Below, piece after piece: positions 22,293 to 33,429 of a stretch of 64,000 nt of DNA (positions within the stretch are counted from its first letter, which is position 1; the number at the start of each line of letters is the position of its first letter). Origin of the DNA: Varanus komodoensis. Its lineage: Eukaryota > Chordata > Lepidosauria > Squamata > Varanidae. The notes beneath the pieces are model-generated. The model saw only the letters and a program-made list of their open reading frames with translations. It was not told the origin of the DNA and did not search any database. The translations under genes and the position numbers were made by a program. The stretch lies in assembly GCF_004798865.1 (NCBI RefSeq), contig NW_025336481.1:27742863-27806862 (forward strand). The letters are read 5' to 3'.

Positions 22293-22625
22293 AAGGTTAC
22301 TACATAGGAAGAATCTGCTGGATTAGACCAAAAGTCTTATTGGCCCAGCATTCTATTTCCAACAGAGTCGACCCAGAAGTCTGTGCAAAGCCCATACATA
22401 TAGCATTTGCATTAAAAAAAAAACCTTCTCCCACTTTTCCTTCCCAGCAACTGATGTTCAAAAACATGTTCCTATGATTCTGGAGGAAGTATAGAGCCAC
22501 TGTGAAGAGTAGCCATTCTCCATGAATTTGTTTAATCCCCTTTTAAAATCATCTAAATCGCTGGACATCATTCTATCTTTTGGAAATCAGTTCTAGAGTT
22601 TGACTCTGCAGTACAGCTTGTCCAT
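22293..22625 (-). mobile_element. CR1 LINE, 3' end with long 3' UTR
   Basis: On the minus strand the reading is a CR1 C-terminus (a DFKRGLNKFMEN-like block from GATTTTAAAAGGGGATTAAAC) followed by a 3' UTR with GAGAATGGCTACTCTTCAC, CAGTTGCTGGGAAGG and CCAGCAGATTCTTCC. The CR1 3' terminus is at the low-coordinate end. It has stops and an internal A10 expansion, and looks old. Confidence 0.7.
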
Positions 22626-22898
22626 TCTGGATTTCCCACCAATCAGCTGAGCTTCATGACCTCAAATCCTAGAATTATAAAAAGAGAAAACTTTTCTATA
22701 TCCTCTTTCTCTGTACAATACATGATTTTGTAAAAATTTATGCCTCACCTTTCATGCTTTTTTCCCTTCTGTAAATTAAAAAGACCCAGCATTTCCTCAC
22801 AGGGGAACTGTTCCCTCCTGCAACTATTGTGACTACTCTTTAATGTATCATTTTCCACAATATCTGTTTAGTTTGAAAAACTGTATTCCAGCTCTGAA

Positions 22899-23610
22899 CT
22901 TGTTATGTGCTGTCAAATTATCTCTGGCTTGTGGTGACCCTATGAACGAATGCCCTCCAGAATCTCCTATCCTTGACAGCTCTGCTCAGTTCTTGTAAGC
23001 TTAAGGCTGTGGCTTCCTTTATGGAGTCAACCCATCTCTTAATTGGTATTCCTTTTCTTCTTCTTCCTTCAGTTTCTTCTTCTTCCTTCAACTTTTCCTA
23101 GCACTATTGAATACTTGAGTGAGTCTTGGCTTTCCATAGTGTGCCCAGTGTATAACAGCTTTCGTTTTGTCATTTTTGCTTTCAGGAAACTCAGATATGT
23201 TATGATCTAGGATCCACTTGGTTATCTTTCTGTCAGTCCAAAGGAACCAGGAAGCAGGAAGCTCTCTTGCAGCACCATGTTTTATTGCATCTATTTTCTT
23301 CCTGACAGTTTTTTTTTCCTGTCCAGCTTTCGTACCCATTCAAGAATACAGTGATTTTCATACCCATTCCGGAATACAGTGATCAAGAATACAATACAAT
23401 GTGGATGACCTTAACCTTGTACTCCAGTGAAATGTCTTTATACTTTATGATATTTTCTAGTTCCTTCATTGTCACCCTTCCAAGTCCCAGTCTTCCTCTA
23501 ATTTCTTGGTTACCCATTTCTTGGAAACCCATGCCTTAACTGATGTTTTCAAAAGAGATTCTGAACCAAGGCAAATGTTGATGGTAGAACAGGAACTTCT
23601 AGGTCTTATA
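22899..23610 (-). mobile_element. RTE-clade LINE, 3' part of ORF2
   Basis: Minus-strand translation gives KAKMTKRKLLYTGHTMESQD, SLKYSIVLGKVEGRRR and, upstream, KELENIIKYKDISLEYKVK, which match the C-terminus of RTE/BovB-like ORF2 (usual form KLKLSYFGHIMRRQDSLEKT, MLGKVEG). The 3' end reads ...GGTCACCACAAGCCAGAG and TTTGACAGCACATAACAA. It belongs to a different subfamily from the BovB copies at 33 and 47 kb. Frameshifts, a CTTCTTCTTCC duplication and a short duplicated CCCATTC..AATACAGTGAT segment at 23334-23384 show it is dead. Confidence 0.8.
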
Positions 23611-25112
23611 TACAAATTAAAAATGAAGCCATTACTGAGAACTGAAATATGAAATGGCCAATAAATGCTGGACATATTTACAAATTGGCATCTTGATTTA
23701 CCTTGTAAAAATATGTTTCTATAAAATAAACTGAATTCTGTTAAACAGAATCTGTAATATAAGATTAATACAACAGAAAGAGCATTACTGTGGCAGTAAA
23801 ATGCAAACAAATAAATTCATAAATAACTTGTGTGTTTGTGTGCATGTGTGTGCATTCAAATAACTGGCTGCTTTGTTTTTCTCTATTGTTTTCATATATT
23901 AAATATCAGGAAGTATTCATAAATGGTATTTTCATTTACATAGAAGAATCCATAACCCCCCTCTACTGCTTTCATCCAGGCAACCGTCATGAGCTCTTTC
24001 ACTTTTCAATCAGTGAATACATCATTTTTCCTACTGGCAGCCATAGAAATGTCTTTTCTGTTTCACATAGTCCATTTAAATTAAGAAGCATAACCATGTT
24101 TTGCTGGAAGTATCTGAATAACGCAAAAACTTAGAGTGAACGATGGCCCATTTTAATCTGCAGTGGATGACCTGAGAGTGCCAATACAAATGATGTATCT
24201 GAATAAAAATGTTCCCAGTGGTACAGACTCTTTCACTCACAGACTGGCTAGATCATGCTGTTTTCATGAACCATAAATGTTTTCTAAGAGCTTAATTGAC
24301 GAATGGAGAGAGAAATAGGGATCAGCTGGATCTTTGGTAGCAAGGTCTGCTTCGTTGTATATATTATCACTAAGATGAAAGAAATGTTGAGGCATTCATG
24401 AAAGAATAGCTATAATAGGCTTTCACATCTATAATTACTGCCTTCAGTTATTATTCCAGTAAATATGAATCAGTTGGATCTACCATTATATGGGACTATA
24501 CTATTAGAACAAGTTATTGGGTGCTAAGATCCAGAAACTCTGCTTATATTCTTTGCTTGTGATACATGAAACCCATATCAATATATGGAAAAAAAATCTC
24601 AACAATTGTGGCTACTGTGGTCTCATTGCTGAGGGCTAGTTCACATGTTACCTGCCCAATGATGAAGCAGTTAAGCAGTTAAGCAGTAGTGAATTCCCTT
24701 TTTCAACAGTCAATACAGGTGATAAAAACTGAAGAGTATTGCCAAGCTTATTTTCCCATTAGATCGTCAAATGAACAGCTTTGGCTGTTATGGCAGGAAA
24801 GTCTGCATGCTTATCATACTTTCTGTTTTTCATCTCAATCTGCCAAACAGACAATCAAGTGATTTCTGAATAAACATGGTTTCCATCCTTCCTGGTCAGA
24901 TCTCCTGCTGCAGGTGGCACATTTCCCATGAGCCTCTTCTTTATTAGCCTATGCAGTTGCCTGGTCATGTTCTCAGTGATGCTCTCTCTCTCTTTCCCCC
25001 ATTTTCCCTCTCTCCCCCTCCCCCACCACAGCATCATTCATGGTACCCAGGTCAGGCAGTTCTGGTTTTCCTCCAGCAACAAGTCTCCTTGTGCCACAAA
25101 TATTATCCAGGA
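23611..25112. other. AT-rich stretch, no gene seen
   Basis: Nothing recognisable beyond short AT-rich runs and an AAGCAGTT duplication at 24665-24687. Confidence 0.5.
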
Positions 25113-25400
25113 TAGAAACATAGTAACAGAGTGAGTCAGAAGGGACCTCCTGGACCATCTAGTCTGACCCCCAGCTCCAGCCAGCACCACTCATGATATC
25201 CCTACCATGTAAATGTCCAGCCTATCCTTGAATAACCTCACTAATGAAGCTTCAACCATCTCCCGTGGAAGCCCATTCCATACCCTATGGGTCCTGTCAG
25301 GAAGTACTTCCAGGCAGAATGCAACATACCACCATGGTATCTGTTCTCCTCTACATTCAGAAGTTACAGACTTTCCATGCCACTTGAGCAGAGGGAACAT
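25113..25400 (-). mobile_element. CR1 LINE, 3' end
   Basis: A minus-strand frame (25191-25400) reads ECRGEQIPWWYVAFCLEVLP, then HRVWNGLPREMVEASLVRLF and KDRLDIYMV, the classic CR1 ORF2 C-terminus (RVWNGLP...EASL..F). The CR1 3' UTR follows with GGGGTCAGACTAGATGG, GTCCAGGAGGTCCCTTCTGA and ends at a CTATGTTTCTATC terminus near 25113. It is 5'-truncated but the retained piece is still open. Confidence 0.85.
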
Positions 25401-26215
25401 CAGGTGGAATTAAAGGAATTAGTAATCTCTCTGAGTTGTAGTTGTGAAAAGGGTTTTCCTCTGCCTCCACTTTCTCAGTTATTTGACCACCTAATTTTTT
25501 AAAAAAGCAAACTAGACAAGATAAGTTGAGTATCACTGTGCAAGACTGAGAGTAACTTGTAATATGTACTGCAAAAGCTCAGATGTTTACAAGCTTCTGC
25601 AGCAATCCTGGTCAAAAACATTCCTCTGCTTCTTCTGATACATATACATATACATATATGTCCTAAGCAGCAGACAGGGTTCAAAGTCAGCCCATCTTAA
25701 CTTGCAAATGCAAAAACTTGCAATGATTGAGCAAAGATCTCGATGCCCAAAATACTATGTTTTTGCTCAGCAGTCTCATTGTATGTAGCCTTTTGTGGGA
25801 CTGAAGGCCTTCAAGATGGAACCAAACATGTGCATCTCATTCATAGAGCCATCTTATAATCACTGACATGGGGCAACTGCTCTAAGCAACCAATGAATAA
25901 TGCTAATACCCAGAATTTTCTTGCCATTGAAAGTAATGAAATGACATAATTTTGGGTTGACATATTCCAGGTTATCTGAAGTGTGGATTACAGCCAAAGT
26001 CTGATAGATAACAACTGTGTTGGAATTGTGCTTCTATTATTCCAGATGCCAAGTTCAACTGTACTGAATTCCAGATTACTAAAAGGGCCATATAAAGTTT
26101 AATGCAAATAAAAAAGAAAATTCGTGCTGCATTACTCTACAAAACATGTATTGTTGTGGCTTTCTAGAAATGCTAGCAATGGCCAAATGAGATCACTCAC
26201 TGCAGGAAGAGGAAG

Positions 26216-26318
26216 GCTGGAGCCCTTCAGACTTTTTGGATGAGCTCCACCTATTTGCCATTGTGGTTGGGGCTTATGGAAATTGTAGTTCATCACATCT
26301 GGATGATACCAGATTACT
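26216..26318. repeat. palindromic MITE-like fragment
   Basis: GAGCCCTTCAGACTTTTTGG ... TTGCCATTGTGGTTGGGGC ... AATTGTAGTTCATCACATCTGG has the order of a foldback element frequent in squamates: an outer CCTCCAGATGTxTTGGACTACAAC arm, a CAGCCAGCATGGCCA centre and its mirror. Flanking 25400-26215 and 26319-27390 show nothing else I can name. Confidence 0.5.
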
Positions 26319-27390
26319 TACAAAGGACTTAGAACAACCTAAACTGCAGCCTTAAGAGCTGATAAATGAACACCAGGCCCCAAATTCCTCATTTCTATAA
26401 AATATTTAATATAAACATCCTTGTGGATTTGGGCCAATATTTTCCCCCTTTGGACAATACCCTGGAAAAGTAGAATTTTAATAAGGGGGTATTGGGAAAA
26501 CAAACAAGAAATCAAACTTTCTATGAACTAAAGTCTATAACACAAGGAATATAGAACATTATTCCTTGAGTTAAAGAACATAAACATCAATCCAATAATG
26601 ATGTGAGCACAACAAAATGAGAACATGTAACCATGACTGCTAAGGAAAAGAAAAATAACACATCAGTGTTTGTTGTTTGTTAGAAAATAAATGGTGGTTT
26701 ATTGCCACAGTTCTTTATTGTATGACTTTTATTGTGTCTTTTATTCTTGTATGCTATCTGACCTAAAAGACAAAAAATAATCCCTTTTCTTCATAAATTA
26801 ATCATGGATCATCCAGACTTGCACAAGGCATCATGGAGGGGATGGGACTTACTTCACACAGTCCTGATTTGCCACTTTTCATCTTCAAACTGAATGTCTG
26901 AAGAAGGCTGTACTTCATGCATGGAAGACTAGATTTGCAGTAAAAGTACTGGGGCCTCAAAGGAGCTCCCTACCTCATGAGGTGCAAAATAACACTTCTT
27001 GGGAAAATGAAAATGAATTGATGGGTAGGGAAAAGATTTGTGGGAAACTAGGAACTGTGATCTGTGAGCCTTTATTTGTGGAGAGCACTTGAACATACTT
27101 TTCTAGGCTTGCAACCTCCCCGTGGAACAGAGAATATGCCTTTGTGTGAAGAAAACCCTCCACACCTACAGTTTCATGCAAGCCAAGGGGGTCAAGCTAT
27201 AGAAATTCCAATGAATGTATGTATGTTGGAGCCAGTTCCTGGCACTGCAATGCCACTCACATGAGTATTGGTAAGAGGCAATCAAACATCCAATATCCCA
27301 AGCATCCCTATCCAGATTCAGAAATCTGAGCTGTTTCAGGAGACCTTGGGAAACAATTGAGGAAAATACATTAGCATTTCCTCCCATGCT

Positions 27391-27460
27391 TAGAATCATA
27401 CAGTTGGAAGGGGCCTAGCAGACCACTGAGACCAACCGCATGCTTAGTGCAGGAGTCAAG
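27391..27460 (-). mobile_element. CR1 LINE 3' terminal fragment
   Basis: GAATCATACAGTTGGAAGGG, GCCTAGCAGACCACTGAGAC and CAACCGCATGCTTAGTGCAG are the antisense of a CR1 3' end (CTGCACTGAGCAGGGGGTTGG ... CCCTTCCAACTCTATGATTC). It runs directly into the 5S-like fragment. Confidence 0.6.
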
Positions 27461-27545
27461 ACACCCATCTAGATTTCAGTCCAGCCCAGCCCTGCTTAGC
27501 TTCCAGGATTAGGCAGGATCAGGCACTTCAGTCTATATGGAAGCA
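27461..27545 (-). pseudogene. 5S rRNA-like fragment (5S pseudogene or 5S-derived SINE)
   Basis: CCCTGCTTAGCTTCC at 27490-27504 is identical to the antisense of the vertebrate 5S rRNA segment GGAAGCTAAGCAGGG. The match continues on both sides: CCATCTAGATTT against the 5S antisense CCATCCAAGTAC, and GGCAGGATCAGGCACTTCAG against GACGAGATCGGGCGCGTTCAG. About 85 nt of the roughly 120-nt gene is covered, with many substitutions in the internal promoter, so it is not functional. 5S-headed SINEs are known in some squamates; without a defined tail I cannot tell whether this is one. Confidence 0.6.
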
Positions 27546-29483
27546 ATGCACACACTTGCAAGAAGAAACGGGGGAGGTGGAGAAAAATATAGATAAACCT
27601 AAAAATGTAAATGTGAATTTTTAATGTCAATGTCCATTCAATTTGGCAAGCAAGTATATACAAATTAAAGCAGTAATGAAAATGATCAAGTTAAAATGAA
27701 ACTAAAATGGCATTAAAAACACACATTGCCTGGGTTCACAAGACACAGCACACGAACCTGTGCTATTTCTACGTTGTACGGATTTTTGCCCTAATTTATC
27801 AGTTGGATGGTCATGTGCTTATATCTGACAGCACAGTTTTTATGTTCCCTGCACCATCTTCCCAGCCTTGCCATACATCCCAGCAGCCCACATGAGCAAA
27901 CTCCATCATTTCTCTATTCTTGCATATAGACTGTGGAAGTCTTTCCAGATTCATCTACTGCAGTCCTGAAGTGGGTTCCCCTTTTCCCCTTTGACTGCAA
28001 CCACATGTCTGCAGACTTTCCCAACCACTTCAGCTCCCACAAAGATTTTTATCAAATGAAAACAAGCAGTTTCTCTACAATTCCACTTTTCCTGTTGTTT
28101 CCAGCAGTATTTTCATGCTGCCTCCCTGTTTCCAAAAGTAAATAGGGAGATGTACACATTGCTCACCTAATATAAATAAAGCAAGCAATGCTGCATCTGT
28201 TACTATGGAGTGGCAAGTAATAGAGATCAGTGGCTTGAAGGGACCACTTCCCCAGCTGCTCTCGCCAGGGAACTCTACAGCATTCTCATACCAACAGCGG
28301 TAAAATAGCTGTCCTGGGTTTGGATGGCCAAAGAATCCATGGTGAAATATGAAAACCTTTTATCAGACTGTTGATAAAGAAAACTAATTCTACTATGCAG
28401 GAACTTTGGAACTGCATCTAGATGACACAACAGACCCCAATAGTAAGATTTGGCTTCTTATGCAATATGAACCTATTCACTGAAATGTTAAATAGAAACA
28501 TAAATATGATCTTTTTTCTAAAGAATACAATCTTCTTTTTTTCTAAAGAAAAAGAAAAAAGTTATATATAAATATGCAATTGAATAAATATATGTCATGG
28601 CTGCTGGCCAAAATATGTGCAGTGATGGTGACAAGCGCAATTTCTTCAGTAGGGTAGTCCAGCATCTCAATTCTACTGCGGAAAAAGTCCACCCAAGCTA
28701 TTTTGTATACAGATCAATGTCCTTGTGCACCATAGGCGCCTAATCCTAATTGGGAAAGAGAAGTGGATGAGATAAAGCCACCAGTCTCTATTCGTACCCT
28801 TATGCTAAGAATTCTTCTTATGGCTGATAGATTGAAAATGGATTCAGTTGTATTCTGAATATGCCAGCACACCATTCATTAATAGTGCAGTCCCATATAT
28901 GTCTACTTAAAATTAAGCCCCAAATTAGTTTGTTTAGGATTGCAGTCTCAGTGTTGCTTTAGATACTTCTGAATCTATGCTTAATATTTCTTGCATAAAA
29001 ATACAGTGAAAATTAGAACCTGATGAGTTTTCTAAAGTTTTTTTTTCTAATAAAAACACCTGCAAAGAGAGACCTTTCCAAAGTTTGGATGGTTTGTTAT
29101 TTCAGGGCAAGGACAAGAGGTCCAGCCAATTTTTCCAGAAGTATAGCAAAAGAAGGAAAAGAAAGAAAGTAAAGATGGTGTAAATAGATGCTTGCAACTT
29201 GCCCGCTTGTTTATGCAATCAGAAAGCACTTTATTGGAGCACTTGCACTCTGTGCTTTATTCTACTTGTTTCTTTCCCTCCATAAAGCAAATTCATACTT
29301 TGTTGATATGATTTAATTTCTTCACTTCTTTCAGTTCAAAATTAAGCACCTGTGAAATTTAGCATGCCTACTATCTAATTAAGTTTATGAAACTGTGTTT
29401 AACCCATATAAGCTTTTAGGTGTGTTCTCATCAGATTGTTCAGATCCTTTTGTTTTCATATGGTGTAAACTTCTGCATGTTTA
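27546..29483. other. AT-rich stretch, no gene seen
   Basis: Holds a palindromic repeat fragment at 28884-28949 and a TTCTTTTTTTCTAAAG / CTTTAGAAAAAAG hairpin near 28508-28562. No exon or RNA gene is supported. Confidence 0.5.
28884..28949. repeat. palindromic dispersed repeat
   Basis: GTGCAGTCCCATATATGTC at the left and TTTAGGATTGCAGTCT at the right are imperfect mirror arms around AAGCCCCAAATT. It is the same foldback type as at 5800-5885. Confidence 0.55.
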
Positions 29484-29488
29484 GACCA

Positions 29489-29532
<44 letters not shown>

Positions 29533-29533
29533 A
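29484..29533. repeat. (GAAA)n microsatellite
   Basis: About twelve near-perfect GAAA units; purine-only on this strand. Confidence 0.95.
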
Positions 29534-29785
29534 ATCCTCTAAAATTTGCTCTTCTACTGCCTGAAACCAAGTGTATAGATAGAGTTGGGAGCACAGCTTT
29601 CCCCATCCAGCCCGCAGGATACAATATCAGGACTCATGTCATTGCATTGCCACTGTGGTGTTGCTGGCCCTTACTAGCCATCTGTGCAGAAAAAAGGCCT
29701 ATTGGTCTTGCTGTACCAGTGGCTTGTTGCCTATAGCTTGAACGCTTGCCAAACATCCTGGCCAAACCCTGAGCAGTGGTTTTCT

Positions 29786-30014
29786 GTCTAAATCAGGGGT
29801 CTCAAACTCAACTTACCTGGGGGCCGCTGGAAGTAGAGTCTGGGTGAGGCTGGGCTGCATCAAGTATTCCACCACCGCCGTGGTGGTGGGCCGCTCATCC
29901 TGTGGCTGGCCCGGGTGCCACCGGCACTTTGAAGGCCGCAGGGCCCCTCCCCCATGCCCCGCCCATCCTGGCAATTGGCCTGCAGGCCACGAGTTTGAGA
30001 CCTCTGGTCTGAAT
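29786..30014. mobile_element. hAT non-autonomous element with 8-bp target duplication
   Basis: The body is 29794-30006 (213 bp). Its ends CAGGGGTCTCAAACTCAAC and GAGTTTGAGACCTCTG form inverted repeats of a hAT family known in amniotes for GC-rich interiors. It is flanked by GTCTAAAT (29786-29793) and GTCTGAAT (30007-30014), a 7/8 match. The interior is strongly GC-rich (GGGCCGC, CACCACCGCCGTGG, GGCCCGGG) in an AT-rich neighbourhood. It has no coding capacity. Confidence 0.85.
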
Positions 30015-30083
30015 TATGTTCAGCTGTAGGAAAAGGAGCAGAATCTCAGGTTGTCACCAGGTAAATATACCCACTTTCTCATC

Positions 30084-30703
30084 TCACCTGTCATGAGCTA
30101 GGCGTCCCTTGTCAAATGAGGCAAACAATTCAGTAGTTATTAAAAGAGTCTTTATTCCATACAACTACAAAGTATTCACAAAAACATGCACTCCGGGTAG
30201 AAAGTTGACCTCTCGCTTTGACACTACTTACCCAAAGCTCTGCTTATGAACCCTTTGGAGCCAGTCTCGGGGGGGGGGGGGCGCTATGGAAGCAGGCATG
30301 CCAGTGCTCTTCCCATTGAGTTTCCAATTGATAAAGTCAGTGAGTACATCAACAGGCCCGTGCATCCACGTCTTCCAGGGTGTCAAGTTCTCCTCCAGAG
30401 AACCCCTCCCCTGTCTGTTCTCCATCGGCTTCTTTCCCACAATCAGGAGTGGGAGTGGGATTAGTGATTGTCCTTGAAGTGTTTGACCCAGTACTGGCTC
30501 AAGCTTGCTCATTGGGAGGGTCTAGGTAGCCCGGACCTTGCTAGACTCAACAACTCCAATATGAGAGTGGCAACTCGGAGCCACAGCTGGGTCAGCTATC
30601 CACTCCCCCTCCTCTGAGTCTAAGCCACCATTCCCACCAGAGCCCTCCATTTCTCATGCATTCCTGGGAATCTCATCCAAGCACACATGCACACGACATC
30701 ACC
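30084..30703 (-). mobile_element. fossil solo LTR with 5-bp target duplication
   Basis: The LTR spans 30089-30698 (610 bp) and reads on the minus strand. It starts TGTCGTG and ends CATGACA, a short inverted repeat with the canonical TG...CA ends. TCACC lies on both sides (30084-30088 and 30699-30703), giving a 5-bp duplication. On the minus strand an AATAAAG polyadenylation signal lies about 80 bp before the 3' end, as expected for the R region. There is no internal coding part, so it is a solo LTR left by recombination. The 5-bp duplication fits Ty3/Gypsy-type elements and some endogenous retroviruses; I cannot choose between them. The clean duplication suggests moderate age. Confidence 0.8.
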
Positions 30704-33167
30704 TCATTTTCCATATTTATTTATTTGATACATACCTACATTTCTACCAAAAACATTTGGTCAATGTGTTGATGAATGTACACATAATACTTTTCCCTGT
30801 ACAAATCTAAAGAATGGACAGGTGTGAATTTCATTCCAGCTTTTAAAGTGAAATCACCTTTTATTTTTGTTGCTGTGGCACAATAATCCACCAGTGACCC
30901 TGCCCCAAAAGGCCAGATGGCTTCATTGAGTTCAGTGCACCTTGGACCCAGAGAAATGGATATAGGATCTCAGTCTTATATATTTCCAACTGTAAGAACA
31001 TTTTCCCACATCAAAGCAAGTATGGGTTAAAGCCATGCAGTATTTTGGATCAGAAAGAGCAAGGCAGAATCACAGCAGACTTCTTGCTTCTATGGATTAG
31101 TATTTAATTTGCATTATTAAAACACCTGCAAGCTGGGAAACTGCCCCAAAGAAATGAAATGTTCAGTGCAGCTTCAGCCTAAGACAATGTTCATGTTCCA
31201 AACCAATAGGTTGAAGGAATCATCTCATGCAGCAGTTTTAAATGCTTGATAGAACATTTGGAAATCACCCAACTAATTTCCTGAAGAGCTGAAGGAGTCA
31301 GGAAATCAATACGCGTAGAGAATGTAATGACTCCCCATGGACAATGGTACAGCATCAAGTCCACCCTCACTAACCAGTGCAGACTACATTTCACAGCAGT
31401 CCGAAAATAACTGACACTAGAACTTTCTATATTGGACCATGTCATTTGAAGCTGGCTTCTTTTCATTACAACAGTTGCAGAAACTTATTGAGTCTAAGTT
31501 GTCAAAACAGCAACAACAATACAAGAATTCAGTGGTCTTCCAAAAGAAAAAAAAATGAAGCTATTCCTTGTATGTAGCTTTACGGTGTTTTGTTTCCTTT
31601 AAAACCCCCCGCATGTTATTTTATATATAAATGTATCACTAGATATATATTTTCTAGCACTTTTTAATGCAGAAAGTAATCTATTCTCCTTATTACTTTA
31701 GATTACAATAATCCTGGAATCTAAGCCTTGATCAGCAACCCAACTGCATCACTTAAGCAAATAGAAATGGGGTGACTTGCTCCACATTCAGAGTTGAGCT
31801 CCAACAAGGATGAGTAAACTGTGGGCTTGACTACTTTGTTTTCTTTTAAACATAAAGCACAAGGTCTTTATCTTTAAGGTCCTCCAGCCAGAGTCAGGTG
31901 CAAAATAGTGGTTCAGGGATGGGGAAAATTACTGAACATTAAGGAGAAGAGAACGTCTAAGCACATGTTGCAATTGTGAATTTGTTTTCTGTACTAGAAC
32001 TGAACTCTTAATTCTGTCACACATGCAATGCTTCCTCTGCCCCCAATTTTCTTTGTTTCAGCAGCCTATTTTAAAGGAAATAAACACTGTGGTGTTGTCT
32101 CCTTGTGGTATACAGTAGATTGACAATCCCATATAAATCACCCAGATATCTGCCTTCTGTCTGATAGATGACCTTCTCCAGGTGGGCTAAGGTGTTGTCC
32201 ATTGATTCGGATAGTCTTGAAAGGTGTAACTTACATAAGATGTCACCACATGCTAGAAAACTGTACTGTATCAAAACATATTATTGGTTTTTTCCCTCTA
32301 ACATACTTAGGCAATCCTGAAGAAATTGCTAGTTTCTTAAAACACAGCTCTCAAAATTTAGCCATTCTTTAACATCTTCATTGGCCTTAAGTCAGAGGTA
32401 ACCAGGTGGTTTCTGTGGTTTGTTCTTCCCCTTGTCTCTAGTTTCTCGAGAGATTTTTGGTTGCTCTCTGGGAGATACCTTAATTGGTTTTGCATGTGCT
32501 GTACATTTGCCAGTAGCAGCTTGTGTTTTCTTGGCTTTTCCAAATTCTTCATTTCAATTTAGAACTCCCATCTTCTGAAAAACACAGAGCAAGGAGCCAA
32601 ACTGTCATTTGCTATCTTCTACAGATGTCTTTAAAATTTTGGTACTATTCCAGGCTTTTCCACTAAATAGCTAAGGGACAGCAGAAGTTTTACTATCAAT
32701 CTTGCCATGATTCTTCATGTGTTGGGTGGAGATAAAGAAATGTTCATATATTGCTGCTAGAGAACAAACGTGAAGTTTTAGTGCAATGACTTTCATTGAA
32801 CTGAGTTCTTCCATATTAAGCGAGTAGAATAATTAGGTTCCCATGTCAGAATATTAGAGGAAAACTGTATATTGGTTTGATTATCAGAGTGTTTGAACAA
32901 GAAATCTTCCATTTTGTATCACTAACAGGTTGTTTAAATAAACAGACAGACAGACAAATTTGACTATGATTTGTAATAACACTGATGGGTAAGATTGACC
33001 CAGTTTGTCAGTGCTGGCTTCAATTTAAAAAAGCGCCCCAACCACAGTTTGGAATTGGCCTGTAGCATACATGTAGTGAACAAACATGACAATGTCATCT
33101 TCTTCCCTGACATGCAGGTTATTACTTATCAACTTTCATTGCCCTCTAGAGAAATTTATTAATTTCT
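30704..33167. other. AT-rich stretch, no gene seen
   Basis: No exon-like ORF and no recognised repeat in this 2.4-kb stretch apart from short A-runs and a GACA triplet run at 32942-32957. Confidence 0.5.
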
Positions 33168-33429
33168 AATGGATTGCTGTACTTTTTCCACCTAATGAGA
33201 AGGAGGGGCTCACTGGAGAAGACCCTGATGCTGGGAACAATTGAATGCAAAAGGAGAAGGGGATGGCAGAGGTTGAGGTGGCAAGATGGGGTCACTGGGG
33301 AGGTGGGTGTGGGGTTGGGTGTACTCTGAGGGATGGTGGAGGACACGAAAACCTGGAGGAATGTTGTCTATGGGTTTTGAAGAGTCGGGCACGACTTTGC
33401 GGCTGAACAACAACAACAAATGGATTGCT
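33168..33429 (+). mobile_element. BovB (RTE) LINE, short 3' copy with 11-bp target duplication
   Basis: The insert is 33179-33418. It starts inside the end of ORF2 (a YF-HLMRREGLTGEDPDAGNN reading, compare the BovB block YFGHLMRRxxSLEK), continues through GGATGGCAGAGGTTG and GAATGTTGTCTATGGG and ends with GAGTCGGGCACGACTTTGCG, GCTGAACAACAACAAC, the BovB 3' terminus. The flanks AATGGATTGCT (33168-33178 and 33419-33429) are identical. A perfect duplication implies a fairly recent insertion. The 5' truncation to about 240 bp is usual for LINEs. SINEs of the Sauria type share this tail, but the upstream part here is ORF2, not a tRNA head. Confidence 0.9.
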
